From assembly GCF_026262505.1 (NCBI RefSeq), contig NC_067204.1:7907797-7971796 (forward strand): a stretch of DNA of 64,000 nucleotides, written 5' to 3'. This stretch comes from Trichomonas vaginalis G3 (Eukaryota; Parabasalia; Trichomonadida; Trichomonadidae). Below, piece after piece: positions 9,887 to 19,867 of the stretch (the first letter of the stretch is position 1; each line of letters opens with the position of its first letter). A program made the translations under genes and the position numbers. The notes under the pieces were generated by a model. That model did no database searches. It saw only the letters and a list, made by a program, of their open reading frames with translations, and was not told where the DNA came from.

Positions 9887-10072
9887 CTTACTTCATCATA
9901 CTATTCTTATATATTTATAAAACTTTATCTTTGTCTAAATGTTTCTTCTTACAAGTTTTACTCATCTTTTTTCGATTTTTTCGAAGAATTACATGAATTA
10001 GCATAAAAGAACATGCACAATAAAAACAAATAGTATTTTAATTGCTAATATCAATACAAACATTCTTTTTAT

Positions 10073-10333
10073 TTAATATTTTGTAAAAATAGGGATATCA
10101 AATTGGTTCTTCCATTGTTCTTCTTGAACCTTTTGAAGAATATCATTATTTTCTTCAACTTCGAGTCTTAACGACCTTAAAGCGTTCTCGCAAACTGTTT
10201 CGATATCAATCAGTTGTTGAAAGTACTGAATTGTGTATTTATCTTGGTTCGTCGTTTGAGAGTTTCGAGTTGTTGTTCTTGCTACTCTAACACCGCCTAC
10301 TTTTCTCTTCATTAATACATTGGAAGGATCCAT
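10073..10333 (-). CDS. Small helical hypothetical protein
   Basis: An 86-residue protein with a basic N-terminus (KRKVGGVRVARTTTR) and a predicted helix (about 33-75, IQYFQQLIDIETVCENALRS and following). No family is recognised. It is likely real because it sits head-to-head with the docking-complex gene at 10419. A TGTCACTTTT motif lies 45 bp upstream of its ATG, as for several other genes here. The divergent arrangement hints at a role with the axonemal neighbour, but that is speculation. Confidence 0.55.
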   Translation of the reverse strand: MDPSNVLMKRKVGGVRVARTTTRNSQTTNQDKYTIQYFQQLIDIETVCENALRSLRLEVEENNDILQKVQEEQWKNQFDIPIFTKY

Positions 10334-10418
10334 TTTTCTTAAAATCTTAAACGTTCACTTTTTATTTGTAAAATCCATAAAAGTGACAAATAAACGTCCG
10401 TTTTTTTAAAGTTCTAAA
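10334..10418. promoter_or_regulatory. Short divergent promoter
   Basis: An 85-bp spacer between two divergent starts. It holds the motif AAAAGTGACA at 10379-10388, which reads TGTCACTTTT toward the minus-strand gene. The same motif lies close to the ATG of at least five other genes in the window. Confidence 0.4.
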
Positions 10419-11924
10419 ATGGAGAATCCTCAGGAGGTAAAAGAGCTCCGCAACAAGTTGCGGATGATGAAATTCCCTCAGGATGATATCCTTAACACAG
10501 TTCGTAAACAACAAAGAGCAATTGATAAGCAAAAACAGGCAAATGAAACGATTAAAATGCAAATAACGAAGTATGAAGAAGAAATCGAAGGATATGAGAA
10601 AAACATACGAGATTACAAATCAAGTGAAGAACGTCAGAACCTTGTTGCCAAAAAGAAAAACCTAACAAATAAATTAGGAATTTTACAAGCCGATTTTAAG
10701 GCTGAAGATGATAAAAGAAGAAGACTCGAAGAACAAGTCTCCAAAGCAAGATCAAGAGCAGGCGGTATGTTTGCTCAAGCCCAAGAAAATGAAAATCTTC
10801 AATTTAAAGTGCGCACAATCGAAAACAGACTTGACCAAGCACTCAACGCTTACAATAAGCAACTTAAGAAACTCGATGCATCAAGAACACAAATTGAAGA
10901 ACTTATTCAAGAAAGGCAAAATTTCAACGAAGTTTACGGAAAATTAGATAAAGAACAAACACGTAATGCAGATAACATTGCATCTCTTATCGACCAATCA
11001 AATAAATCATATACAATCCGTGATCAAAAGAAAATTGATCTCGTTTTACTTCAAAAAGAAGAAAAACAAGATCAAGCTGAAGATGAAGCAGAATTAAATC
11101 GTCTTAATCAAATGATTGAAGGCCAAAGCCTTCTTGCAATGCATCCTCATGCAGAGCAAGCTCCAATTCCATCATTATCAAGTCAAAGCACAAACCAAAC
11201 TGATCAACAGGAAGAATTGCAGAAGGAAATTGATACAAAGTCATCATTGGTAAATCAAATTATTACAGCTAACAAATGCCAGAAATTAGATGAATTATTT
11301 GATAAATTAGCAAACTTTGAGAATGAAAACTATTCATTGTTTAACTTTGTTGTTCAACGTGGTGCCGAAAAATCTAGTTTGATCGATGAAATCGATGCTC
11401 TAACACAAAGATCATCTGAACTCGATTCAAATGTTGAATTGACAGAAGAACAACAGAATGCAAAGCTTAAAGTTCTTGCAGAACAAATGGAAAACACTGA
11501 GAAGGGCCTTGCTACTCATTCAGCAATTAAAGATACAAATGATGCTCAAATCAAGAAAGTATATGAATCCCTTGAGGAATTATATGTTACATTAGAATTG
11601 CCTTGGGATGGTATGCCAGATGAAAAGAAGCATGTTACTCCACTCAATTCATCATACTGCCTCACACAGATTGAAAACAAACTTGCAGCATTTATGGATG
11701 AAGTTCTTGCAAACACAACTAATATTTCTGTTGATTCAAGAGAATTTTCATCAAGTGGAGATAGGAAGCTTAGCTCACAGAGAACAATTCTTATTCCTAA
11801 TTCTTCTAAAGTATTTGATGTATCTACAGACCGCAATGGTTCTGAAAAGGATCTTCTCGCTGGTGTTATGAAGCCATTGTCTGTTGAAGAAATGAGAGCT
11901 AAAGTCGGTTTAAAGCTCAATTAA
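10419..11924 (+). CDS. Outer dynein arm docking complex coiled coil (ODAD1/DC2-like)
   Basis: A 501-residue, almost entirely coiled-coil protein. Near residues 130-175 it carries the family-typical segment IENRLDQALNAYNKQLKKLD, followed by an R-x-x-F/I-x-x-x-Y-x-K-L-E-like stretch (ERQNFNEVYGKLDKE). These match CCDC114 (ODAD1), CCDC63 and algal DC2. These proteins anchor outer dynein arms to doublet microtubules. Length is similar to algal DC2. A less ordered linker lies around 240-265. No signal peptide or membrane segment is visible. Together with the LRRC56/ODA8-like gene at 38.8 kb, this gives the window two genes for outer-arm assembly. Confidence 0.8.
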   Translation: MENPQEVKELRNKLRMMKFPQDDILNTVRKQQRAIDKQKQANETIKMQITKYEEEIEGYEKNIRDYKSSEERQNLVAKKKNLTNKLGILQADFKAEDDKRRRLEEQVSKARSRAGGMFAQAQENENLQFKVRTIENRLDQALNAYNKQLKKLDASRTQIEELIQERQNFNEVYGKLDKEQTRNADNIASLIDQSNKSYTIRDQKKIDLVLLQKEEKQDQAEDEAELNRLNQMIEGQSLLAMHPHAEQAPIPSLSSQSTNQTDQQEELQKEIDTKSSLVNQIITANKCQKLDELFDKLANFENENYSLFNFVVQRGAEKSSLIDEIDALTQRSSELDSNVELTEEQQNAKLKVLAEQMENTEKGLATHSAIKDTNDAQIKKVYESLEELYVTLELPWDGMPDEKKHVTPLNSSYCLTQIENKLAAFMDEVLANTTNISVDSREFSSSGDRKLSSQRTILIPNSSKVFDVSTDRNGSEKDLLAGVMKPLSVEEMRAKVGLKLN

Positions 11925-12147
11925 TTTTATTATGTTAGAGAAATCAAAATAAAAAACTATTATTTATCAGGTTATTGTTTAGAAATCACTGAATTCCTTT
12001 TTAACTATTCGAGATAGATTTGCTAATCTTTATCAATGAGATTATTTGTTTGATAATAATTTTAAGTATTGGACATGAGTATATATCTGCAATACCAATA
12101 TACCAACTTAGGTCTTTCTATTTGTGTTCCTTTTATATGATAAATAT

Positions 12148-12164
12148 TCATTTTTTCTTTTTCA
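12148..12164 (+). promoter_or_regulatory. Initiator-like element
   Basis: TCATTTTTTCTTTTTCA directly precedes the ATG at 12165. It fits the published trichomonad initiator (TCA, then Y-T-W-Y) that normally lies within about 20 bp of the start codon. Confidence 0.45.
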
Positions 12165-13226
12165 ATGATTTCAGATGGTGAAGAGAGTTCAAACTCTGAA
12201 GGAGTTGAAAACAAAAATTTAGTTAATGAGATTAGTTTAATGAATATCGATCAGTTTTTGGAGCCAATTTTAACTCCAGAACTGATTTCAAAATTTATTA
12301 ATTCAGATCAACTTGAAATTCTATGCTTCCCTCGCCTAACCGAATGGTTATGGCATACAATCATGAACCATGATAAAATGATTGCGATGTCGCCTCATAT
12401 AATTTTTACTTTACTTCAGGAAATGATTTTAACAGAAAATATAGAAATTTACGATGAAATCAAGAAATATTCTTCAAATTTCCCTGATTACAGCTTAGAT
12501 TTTGAACCATTCTTATTTTTCATTCTTGAATCTGGAATTTCAACACCATCGATTACACCATATGCAATATCATGTTGCAGAAAGAGTTTATTCTATAATA
12601 CCGAGGTATTTGATTCGAAGAAAATCGAAATTTCCCTAATTAAACTTTGTTTATTAGTTTTATCTCATTTCAAGAAAGAACTTCCACAGCAATTCATAGA
12701 TTATTTCAATGAATTACTTGAAACTACCGAATTACCAAGTGTTGTTCTTGTTACTGAGCTTTCAGATTTAATCAGCAATGATTTGAAACCAAAATGCATC
12801 CAAAATTACTACAACGTATACCACAATCTAGACTATCACTCTCCAGCAGGATTTTTGATTCATGAATGGCTTTCTCGCAAATTTATTGCAAAAGTAATTT
12901 CTTGTGAAGAATCTCTCTCCAGCAACGATTTTATCAATAATTTTCATTTATATATTGATAAAATTAAATCAATTTGCAAAAACAGTCAGAATCAGAGTAT
13001 AAATTCGGCAATTATTGCTTCTCTGATGATAGAATCGTACGCAGTGTCACTATTTTCCCATAACATGTATGTACAGGACATAGAAAAAGAAAAATTGAAC
13101 AAATTTATCAATTTAATAATAACAACATTTCAATTTAATTGGCCTGGTGCATCACAGATCGATCGCCATCAAGAGAGGGAGATAATGAAAGGAATTTCAA
13201 AGCATTTGCTTTTAATAATTGAATAA
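12165..13226 (+). CDS. Helical ARM/HEAT-like hypothetical protein
   Basis: A 353-residue acidic, all-helical protein without recognisable motif. After an acidic N-terminus (DGEESSNSEG) come repeated amphipathic helices rich in Leu, Ile, Phe and Asn, compatible with an alpha-solenoid. Similar in style to the proteins at 15776 and 51713. All three could belong to one trichomonad-expanded ARM-like family, though I cannot align them by eye. No signal peptide or transmembrane segment. Start chosen at the ATG just after the initiator-like element. Confidence 0.6.
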   Translation: MISDGEESSNSEGVENKNLVNEISLMNIDQFLEPILTPELISKFINSDQLEILCFPRLTEWLWHTIMNHDKMIAMSPHIIFTLLQEMILTENIEIYDEIKKYSSNFPDYSLDFEPFLFFILESGISTPSITPYAISCCRKSLFYNTEVFDSKKIEISLIKLCLLVLSHFKKELPQQFIDYFNELLETTELPSVVLVTELSDLISNDLKPKCIQNYYNVYHNLDYHSPAGFLIHEWLSRKFIAKVISCEESLSSNDFINNFHLYIDKIKSICKNSQNQSINSAIIASLMIESYAVSLFSHNMYVQDIEKEKLNKFINLIITTFQFNWPGASQIDRHQEREIMKGISKHLLLIIE

Positions 13227-13422
13227 ATATTGTTTTGTAGTTTATTATTTTTAAGTTTTATTTATTGGAATAAGCTTTTGATTATGGACTGATTCGATAT
13301 AATCCGCTTATCCTTGATTTCAATTTTTTTGAAATTTATGACAAAAATTTATTCAGAGTTCACACATCTATTGTTGATATCCATACCATATAAATAATAA
13401 ATATTATGAATTCGGTGTGAAA

Positions 13423-13439
13423 CCTTTCATTTTTTATTA
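13423..13439 (+). promoter_or_regulatory. Initiator (Inr) of the MATE gene
   Basis: CCTTTCATTTTTTATTA ends immediately before the ATG at 13440. TCATTTTTTATTA fits the trichomonad Inr consensus well, and the leading CCTTT matches the reported M5 core-promoter motif. It implies a very short 5' UTR. Confidence 0.6.
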
Positions 13440-14969
13440 ATGTCAGGAAAAAAACTTTATCGCTCGCAATCTATGAATGGTTTGAACAAAGAATTTAACA
13501 GACTATCTAGATCGAAATCTCAGGAATCATTTTCTAGCGATAGTTCTCCTGTCAAAGTTCCAGAGCCTATTGCCGATAAAATCTACAACAGTTTCGGAAA
13601 GCGAAATCCATTGGCAACGATTTTAATGTGCTCAAGAGGTCCATTTCTGGCCGAAATTTTCAAAGCTCTTTACGAATTAATGGATACATATTGGATATCT
13701 GCATATACATTCGAAGTTGGTAACGCTGCTATGACAATTGTTACTGTCATGGAGCTTATCATCAAAGCCTTCAGTGCATTTATGGGTTATGCTGCAGCAT
13801 ACAAATTAGCATTGCTTCGTGGTGAAGGCAAATCAGATCAATGCCCTCAAGTGTTTGCAGACTTACTAAGATTCGCGATTATACTCTCAGTAATTACACC
13901 AGCAATACTTTTACCATGCGTTGATCCAATGCTTACTTTCTTCGGCGCTGATGGCGAAATTAGGAAAGCCGGCCAAGACTACTTATTCCCCTCAATCATT
14001 GGATGTGGTGTATCTATCATAAATGTCTTTCTTTGCGGCTGTTTACAATCGGAAGGAAAATCTCTCATCGCTGGCATTGATCAGACAATTGCATGCACTC
14101 TTAATATGGCTATTTTCGATCCAATTTTCATTGGTGTTTGCAGATTTGGCCTTAAAGGCGCTGCATACGCGAAAATTCTTTCAGATTTCATTGCGCTCGT
14201 TGTTTTCGGGACATTATTTGCCCTCAAACAGTTCGAATCACAATGCGCACTCAAAAACATATTCTTTTGCGGTATTTCAGCATACACATTTGCTGCGATC
14301 AAAATTGGTTTCGCAAATTTCATTTCTCAGTTCTGTTTCACAATCCCTTCGTTCGTATCTAGGAAATACATCGAAATGGGCTCAAAATTAAACGGAACTT
14401 ACAAAGAAATGTTCGCTGCATTCAACCCAGTATCCAAGTTCTGGTCATTACCAGGTTCTTATGCCATGGCCTTATCCATATGCACATTCCCTGCTTGTTC
14501 CTACGCCATTGGACGAAGAGATGGTACAAGAGTGAAGAAACTCTTGATTACTGGCTTCATTCTCAGTATATTATGGTGCGGAATAATGGAAGCGATATTA
14601 ATGACATTAGGAGGAAAAATAGCGTCACTTTTCGATAGTGATATCGGATTTGTTACAGCTGTTACGAAAATGACAAGAACTTACTACTTATGTGCTGCGC
14701 TTTTAGGTATAGAATTTATTTGCGCAACATTTATCCAAGCAATGGATTTGGCAACAAGAGCAATCGTTTTGTCTTTCGTAACAAGATTTTTGCCAGTGCC
14801 ACTTTTTGCAACGATTATTTTCTTCTCAAATCCACTACACAAAGTTTATTGGACGATTTGGTGCTTCCCAGTATCAGATCTGTTCAGTTTTGCCATGGGA
14901 TTATTGTTTATTACCGAACCATGGCAAGAATTAGATCATTTAGATCAAGCTGGATATGATCCAATTTGA
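13440..14969 (+). CDS. MATE-family transporter
   Basis: A 509-residue polytopic membrane protein. A hydrophilic Ser-rich N-terminus (about 1-55) precedes roughly twelve hydrophobic segments from about residue 60 to 495. The arrangement is MATE-like: an N-terminal half with DTYWISAYTFEVGNAAMTIV, the inter-helix segment FGADGEIRKAGQDYLFPSII, and LNMAIFDPIFIGVCRFGLKG, which is a strong family hallmark (typically NxxxDPxxI...GxxGAAxAT). Family role: Na+- or H+-coupled export of organic cations, drugs or metabolites. Trichomonads encode many members. The exact substrate and membrane are unknown. Confidence 0.9.
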   Translation: MSGKKLYRSQSMNGLNKEFNRLSRSKSQESFSSDSSPVKVPEPIADKIYNSFGKRNPLATILMCSRGPFLAEIFKALYELMDTYWISAYTFEVGNAAMTIVTVMELIIKAFSAFMGYAAAYKLALLRGEGKSDQCPQVFADLLRFAIILSVITPAILLPCVDPMLTFFGADGEIRKAGQDYLFPSIIGCGVSIINVFLCGCLQSEGKSLIAGIDQTIACTLNMAIFDPIFIGVCRFGLKGAAYAKILSDFIALVVFGTLFALKQFESQCALKNIFFCGISAYTFAAIKIGFANFISQFCFTIPSFVSRKYIEMGSKLNGTYKEMFAAFNPVSKFWSLPGSYAMALSICTFPACSYAIGRRDGTRVKKLLITGFILSILWCGIMEAILMTLGGKIASLFDSDIGFVTAVTKMTRTYYLCAALLGIEFICATFIQAMDLATRAIVLSFVTRFLPVPLFATIIFFSNPLHKVYWTIWCFPVSDLFSFAMGLLFITEPWQELDHLDQAGYDPI

Positions 14970-15086
14970 TTAATTTTTTCATTTTTTTTTTCAACTTAAT
15001 AAAATCTATTTTAGAATGTAAAATTGATAAATTTAGTATGCTGTATTAAGAAAATAAGGCAAGGCATTTAAGGAAAAATCTTATCT

Positions 15087-15473
15087 TTAGTGGTTGTTGA
15101 GCTCCTTAGCAACAAGAGCATCACGCTTGGCCTCAAGCTGAGCATACTTGAAACGCTGGAAGTCGTTCATCTGAGCCTTGTTCTTACGAGCGATGACTTG
15201 CTTGCCCCAAGCAGATTCGTAGAATTGCTTGATGAAGTCCTTAGCAGCGGCCTTAGCAGCTTCTGGAGCAGCATTACGCTGGATCTTAGCGACGTAGTCG
15301 GTGAGCTTAAGGCGTTGGATTGGGATGGTCTGGCGTGGAGCATCGAATTCAAGAACGTCGATGAGAACGCGCTTGTCGTCAACGATATCAACGATGATAG
15401 CAAGCTTGTCAACAAGTTCACCGAAGTTAATGAGGGCAACACGGCCGATTTCAACGAATTGTTTGAAAGGCAT
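15087..15473 (-). CDS. RPL14: Ribosomal protein eL14
   Basis: A 128-residue large-subunit protein. MPFKQFVEIGRVALINFGEL, then KLAIIVDIVDDKRVLID and RQTIPIQRLKLTDYVAKI, match the KOW-containing N-terminal half of eL14. The basic C-terminal helix contains ARKNKAQMNDFQRFKYAQL. The open frame extends 53 codons further upstream, but that part has no resemblance to eL14, so the start at 15473 is chosen. Codon use is GC-biased, as for the histones. A TCAATTAAT initiator-like sequence lies about 45 bp upstream of the ATG. Confidence 0.95.
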   Translation of the reverse strand: MPFKQFVEIGRVALINFGELVDKLAIIVDIVDDKRVLIDVLEFDAPRQTIPIQRLKLTDYVAKIQRNAAPEAAKAAAKDFIKQFYESAWGKQVIARKNKAQMNDFQRFKYAQLEAKRDALVAKELNNH

Positions 15474-15775
15474 CCACGAAAAGGTCGACCAAACGGTTTT
15501 GACGGTTTCTTCTATTAATTGAGCCTTTGATTGGTGTCCAATACTATAATAATTAACATGCACACTTTTAAAGGATAGTTTTCGCCTAATATTATATAGC
15601 ATTATTTTGAACTTTTTTTGATAATTTTCCATATGTAATCAGTATTTCATGGTTCATACAATACAAACAGCTTATACTCCTAAAAATAACTATTGTTTGC
15701 CAATGAATCGACCCTATATTCTAAAAATTCAAGAAAATTATTAAACATATTTAGATTTTTAAAACAAATAATATA

Positions 15776-17170
15776 TTATTCCTGATCCTGAGGGAGCTCT
15801 GATAAAATCTTTTCTGCAAGTGTCTCGACTCTTTTGTTATCAGAATCAGTAGATTCTTCAATAAATTCAATTAAATCTTCATTTTGCAATTTCTCAACAA
15901 TCAATGGTGTAATAAAGCCATTGGGGTCGATATTAATTATCTTGATTAAATTGTAGATCATTTTCAAAACAGGAAAGACGTCATCTTTTCGAATTGACTC
16001 AATTGACCTTAAAACAACATCAAGCAATGTATGGTAATTGTTAATTATCCTTTGTGCGAATGATGTATCGCGAGATAAAATTCTTGATACAATTATTGCA
16101 GCAGAATTAGAGAAAAAGTATGGCACAGTATCATAATCAGCTTGTAGTATCAGTTGGAAGCAAGTACTTGCTTCAAATGCAGCTAAAATATCAAGATCTG
16201 AACAAGCAGAAATATTTTTGATCATTTCCCAATATTCTTTTTGAATTTTATCATTTTCAAGTTGACTATAGTCTATTTCTAGAACTCCAAATTGAACAAG
16301 AGGCATAACTAAAGAATCATCAAGTGATGAATAATTTCTGAGACAAATCATAGCATTTAGCTGTATATCTACATTTTTTGAAGTGACTAGCTCTAATGCT
16401 TTATGAATAAAGTCGGGATTTACTAAAGAATCACAATTATTTCCATCCAATACGATAATTATGTTTGAAATCGAAGAAAGAGCTAGTTTTATAACATCTG
16501 TTGATTCTTTGAGTTCAAAAGCATAAATGATAATCTCGAATACAAAAGGAGGTACTTGCTGATTCTCTAAAGTAAATTTTTGAAAAATATATGGAAGAAT
16601 TTTCAAAAGTGATTGAATACAGTAGTGCTTTTCTGAGGGAGTCTTGAAAGTTTTTGCTAATTGAAATAGTTCTGCAGCATTTTCTAAAAAATTTTCAGTA
16701 AAATACTGTGAAAAGTCAGAATTGTGTTGGCAAAGCACGTAAACAACTCCTAAAATAGCTTTCAGTACTTGTGGCATTGGGTTTAATGAAATTTCATCAA
16801 AAATTGAATTAATAACTTCATCATTTTCATAAAAAACAATATCTCTGATTTCATTCGATGTGCTTGCAAGCGTTTCCAAGAATTCAAAATACAAATCATG
16901 CCTTGTTGTTAAGGAAGATTCTTGAATTTCAGAATTTATACCAAGATCATCTTGTGGATACTTAAGAATTTCCATTATTTTCCTAAGAATATCTTGATCT
17001 GTGAAGATGTGTGGATTTCTTTTGGCCAGTTGTTTTAGAATATGGAAACCAGTAATCTGTTGATAAATATTTTCTTGAAATAGCATTGAAATGTAATTCT
17101 CTATATCACATTCGTTCGGATTTGTTAACTTGCTTTGCTTCTGTGCTTCATCATCCTTGTATTCATCCAT
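15776..17170 (-). CDS. ARM-repeat-like protein
   Basis: A 464-residue alpha-solenoid protein. Repeated helical units are visible, for example ENIYQQITGFHILKQLAKRN, VIKLALSSISNIIIVLDGNN and VDIQLNAMICLRNYSSLDD, reminiscent of armadillo/importin-like repeats. N- and C-termini are acidic. No catalytic motif, signal peptide or membrane span. Mobile element copy A begins 30 bp upstream of the ATG, and two TGTCACTTTT motifs in its terminus lie 51 and 69 bp upstream, so the element may supply part of the promoter (inference). The role is unknown; protein-protein scaffolding is typical of the fold. Confidence 0.7.
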   Translation of the reverse strand: MDEYKDDEAQKQSKLTNPNECDIENYISMLFQENIYQQITGFHILKQLAKRNPHIFTDQDILRKIMEILKYPQDDLGINSEIQESSLTTRHDLYFEFLETLASTSNEIRDIVFYENDEVINSIFDEISLNPMPQVLKAILGVVYVLCQHNSDFSQYFTENFLENAAELFQLAKTFKTPSEKHYCIQSLLKILPYIFQKFTLENQQVPPFVFEIIIYAFELKESTDVIKLALSSISNIIIVLDGNNCDSLVNPDFIHKALELVTSKNVDIQLNAMICLRNYSSLDDSLVMPLVQFGVLEIDYSQLENDKIQKEYWEMIKNISACSDLDILAAFEASTCFQLILQADYDTVPYFFSNSAAIIVSRILSRDTSFAQRIINNYHTLLDVVLRSIESIRKDDVFPVLKMIYNLIKIINIDPNGFITPLIVEKLQNEDLIEFIEESTDSDNKRVETLAEKILSELPQDQE

Positions 17171-17580
17171 TAAATTTGAAATGAAATTGTCAAAATTGTT
17201 GAGTAGGGGTAATTTTAGCTAAAAGTGACATGCCTGTAAAAAGTGACACACCCGTGAAGGGTGTGATTCCCGATCGGTAATTTCGACAGTTTAGAATTTA
17301 AAATTTTTTATGGAACTGTTGCGAGTTTCATAAAGAATTTAAGGAATATAAGCAAAGATTTGAATCAAAATCTTAGACCTAAGCAGCTCGATTCGCTCGC
17401 GGCTTCCGCGAATTACAGATCAGCAAAGATTTGAATCAAAATCTTCGAACTAAGCCGATCGCTTCGCTCGCGGCTTTCTTTATTATTTTAAATTTGCATA
17501 TTTCCATCAAAAGTTCATAAGGTAAAAAATTTCGTTTATTTTTACTAAGAAAAAAAAGGTTTTTGATAATAAATTTATTT

Positions 17581-17930
17581 TATTTCGAAAAAGTAGCAAT
17601 AATCGTAAAAGGGTATTGATAGGCTTGCTAAAGTAACTAATTTTAGCTGTCAAATACTTTTGTATTTTGAAGTAAATTAGTATAAATTTGTTTTTACTTT
17701 TATTTCGAAAAAGTAGCAATAATCGTAAAAGGGTATTGATAGGCTTGCTAAAGTAACTAATTTTAGCTGTCAAATACTTTTGTATTTTGAAGTAAATTAG
17801 TATAAATTTGTTTTTACTTTTATTTCGAAAAAGTAACAATAATCGTAAAAGGGTATTGATAGGCTTGCTAAAGTAACTAATTTTAGCTGTCAAATACTTT
17901 TGTATTTTGAAGTAAATTAGTATAAATTTG
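17581..17930 (+). repeat. Tandem 120-bp repeat inside element copy A
   Basis: Three units starting at 17581, 17701 and 17821, the last slightly short. They are identical except for a substitution or so. The other two element copies have two units, which explains the 119-120 bp length difference between copies. Confidence 0.9.
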
Positions 17931-17972
17931 ATATTATTTTAACTCCCTTTGAAAACCTCAATTTTCCATACA

Positions 17973-18032
17973 GAGGGAACGGGAATAGCATCCAATATTC
18001 CCTGAGAATGGTTGCGCATTCTCAGTTCCCTC
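17973..18032. ncRNA. Perfect three-way-junction palindrome (candidate structured element)
   Basis: Sixty bases divide exactly into an outer stem (GAGGGAAC 17973-17980 with GTTCCCTC 18025-18032) and two hairpins. The first is GGGAATA / TATTCCC with an 8-nt loop (17981-18002). The second is TGAGAATG / CATTCTCA with a 6-nt loop (18003-18024). No base is unpaired at the junction. The same structure is kept at 47479-47538 and 54335-54394. Whether it is transcribed is unknown; it could equally act as DNA. Confidence 0.5.
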
Positions 18033-18159
18033 TATATTTCGAACGAAGCTCTCATCGGTCTTTTTTTTTAATACAAAACGTTTTTTTCCCCTGTCACTTT
18101 TAGCTAAAATTTGGGTTTGCCCAAAAAGAGTTCGGAATAGGACTTGAGATATCAAACAA

Positions 18160-19264
18160 TTTTAAGGGTCCACTGTAAAAATTGAAAGTCTCTCAAAATT
18201 GAGAGGCAATTTGCAAATAATCAATATCGTCTTTTTTCGAAAATACACTTTCCCTAGTGTTCTGATTAATATTTTGTAAATGTAACAATGAAGTATATGC
18301 TTTAATAAGATGATAATATATTCTATCACTTCAAATCGCATAAAAATTGCAAAATCAGCGAGTTTTATAAGAACAAGATTTTTTCGAATATTTTCGCTTT
18401 TGGATGCATGTTTTGAAAAATAGATATTTTCGAATTTTGATTTAATTTTAAGTATAAGTTTTATATTAGGAATTTTTTTGACCTATTTCCAATCATTAAT
18501 TCCGATGTTTTTCTAGGAATTTAATTGAGAAGAAATTAAGAATTTCGCTTTAATGCCATTACAAACTAATATTATGATGCATGTAGTTTATATTTATTGA
18601 GGCTAATGCCGGAATACCGTGCATTTTAAAAAAAATTCAAAGAATTGACAATTGGATAGCACAAATTTAATTCTCTAGACAAAGTATTATTGTTTATATA
18701 TTCAAAACATTATCCTTAGTTTAGATATGTTGGTCAAAAATTTTGGTGTTATTTTTTGTGTTTAAGCATAAAGTATGTATTTACTTATGAAAAATAAGCA
18801 TTTTATTGATTATCATAAAGATACACCATAACAAATTGAAAAAATTTAAAAAAAAGTGTATTTTAGTGGGTATTATTCTGGCCAATACCCATTTTTGCAC
18901 GACTTAATATTAACCATATCAATAGACGACTCAATGTAAAAATTTAGATATTATTTTTTTCATTATTCAAACTTTGATAAATTTTAGTATAATGAATGAT
19001 TTTGTTTCGTGTATGATACAGAAATGAAAAGCTTAATTAATATTGTTTTGCATTTTTTCAAGAATGTTAGAGTACATCTACATTAAAAAATCGGATTCGA
19101 ATTGCGATACTGCATCAAATTGATGCACATCTGATAGGGATCTCAAAAGAGTAGAGTTAATTTTTTTGTGTTTTTTTAAGTTTTGGGCCTTAGTAAAAAC
19201 ACCATCTTGAGCAATATTTTTGGGGCGACGATAGGCCTTATTTGGCCTTACAGTGGACCCTTAA
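18160..19264. mobile_element. Decayed ~1.1 kb element with 19-bp TIRs
   Basis: TTTTAAGGGTCCACTGTAA at 18160-18178 is mirrored by its reverse complement TTACAGTGGACCCTTAAAA at 19246-19264. Nothing coding lies between. The AGTGGACCC-TTAA end resembles DNA-transposon termini, and related ends occur at 47049-47266. The family is uncertain (Tc1/mariner-like or piggyBac-like ends both possible). No clear target duplication beyond TTAA, which may belong to the repeat itself. Confidence 0.55.
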
Positions 19265-19495
19265 AAAGCATAGATTTTTTTGACAAGACACTAATCTTAT
19301 GTGTAACAGGTACTAGAAAATGATTTAAGAGATATAAATTTAACAATAATACTTTATATGAATCAGAATGGTATAGATACACTAATACTTGGTAAGTCAA
19401 TTCATTTGATCATTGCATAAGCTGCCAATATAAGCCATTAAACCATTTAGCTAATTAGAATGGCTGCATTCAATAAAATCAGAGATTTTTAGTAA
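19265..19495. other. Spacer before the ASCH gene
   Basis: AT-rich DNA with no gene or clear regulatory element. The ATG at 19496 has no obvious initiator nearby. Confidence 0.4.
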
Positions 19496-19867
19496 ATGAA
19501 TTCAATTTTTTTTAAAAAGTGCCAACTTAGAATGATTAGTAAGCACCTCAGCGAGCCTTGGTTTTCTTATGTTGAGCAAGGAAAAAAGACAATCGAGGGC
19601 AGACTTGAAAGAGAAGAATGGTCTAAAATAAAACCTGGAGATATTATCGAATTTTATAATTCTGACACAGGTTCCAAGCGAGCATTTCAAGTTAAAGTTG
19701 TAGACATTAAAAAGTATTCATCGTTTAAATCTCTAATTAACACTGAAGGGCTGAATAATATTCTTCCTGGTGTTACAAGTTTAGAAGAAGGCATTAAAAT
19801 ATATGAAAAAATCTATGGTTCAACTCCTAATCATAATATATTAGGAATTAAGCTTCAAAAACTGTAA
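19496..19867 (+). CDS. ASCH-domain protein
   Basis: A 123-residue single-domain protein. From residue 13 it reads MISKHLSEPWFSYVEQGKKT, followed by IEGRLEREEWSKIKPGDIIEF. These are the ASCH (PUA-like) hallmarks, with the conserved K-T-I-E-G-R segment and G-D-x-I-x-F. The C-terminus LGIKLQKL is the closing strand. Family members bind RNA or act as N4-acetylcytidine amidohydrolases (YqfB type). Similar compact versions are common in bacteria and large DNA viruses, so lateral transfer is plausible (inference). Two starts are possible: 19496, or 19532, which would match the usual domain start. Confidence 0.85.
   Translation: MNSIFFKKCQLRMISKHLSEPWFSYVEQGKKTIEGRLEREEWSKIKPGDIIEFYNSDTGSKRAFQVKVVDIKKYSSFKSLINTEGLNNILPGVTSLEEGIKIYEKIYGSTPNHNILGIKLQKL

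Larger units (their letters stand above)
17201..18121 (+). mobile_element. Non-autonomous TIR element, copy A (921 bp)
   Basis: One of three near-identical copies (others at 47390-48191 and 53683-54484). It begins GAGTAGGGG and ends GGGTTTGCC. Subterminal perfect 20-bp inverted repeats lie at 17211-17230 and 18092-18111 (right copy TGTCACTTTTAGCTAAAATT). It has no transposase. Inside are a 120-bp tandem repeat (three units from 17581, versus two in the other copies), several hairpins and a three-way-junction palindrome at 17973-18032. The open frame through the tandem units persists only because 120 is a multiple of three. The 10-bp flanks are only partly similar, so the target duplication is uncertain here. 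Copy C suggests a MULE-like 10-bp duplication. Confidence 0.85.

Noticed and set aside
17507-17893. 128-codon frame in element copy A, also in copies B and C
   Set aside because: The frame exists only because the tandem unit is 120 bp. It is rich in Leu, Phe, Lys and Tyr, and no transposase or known fold is present.
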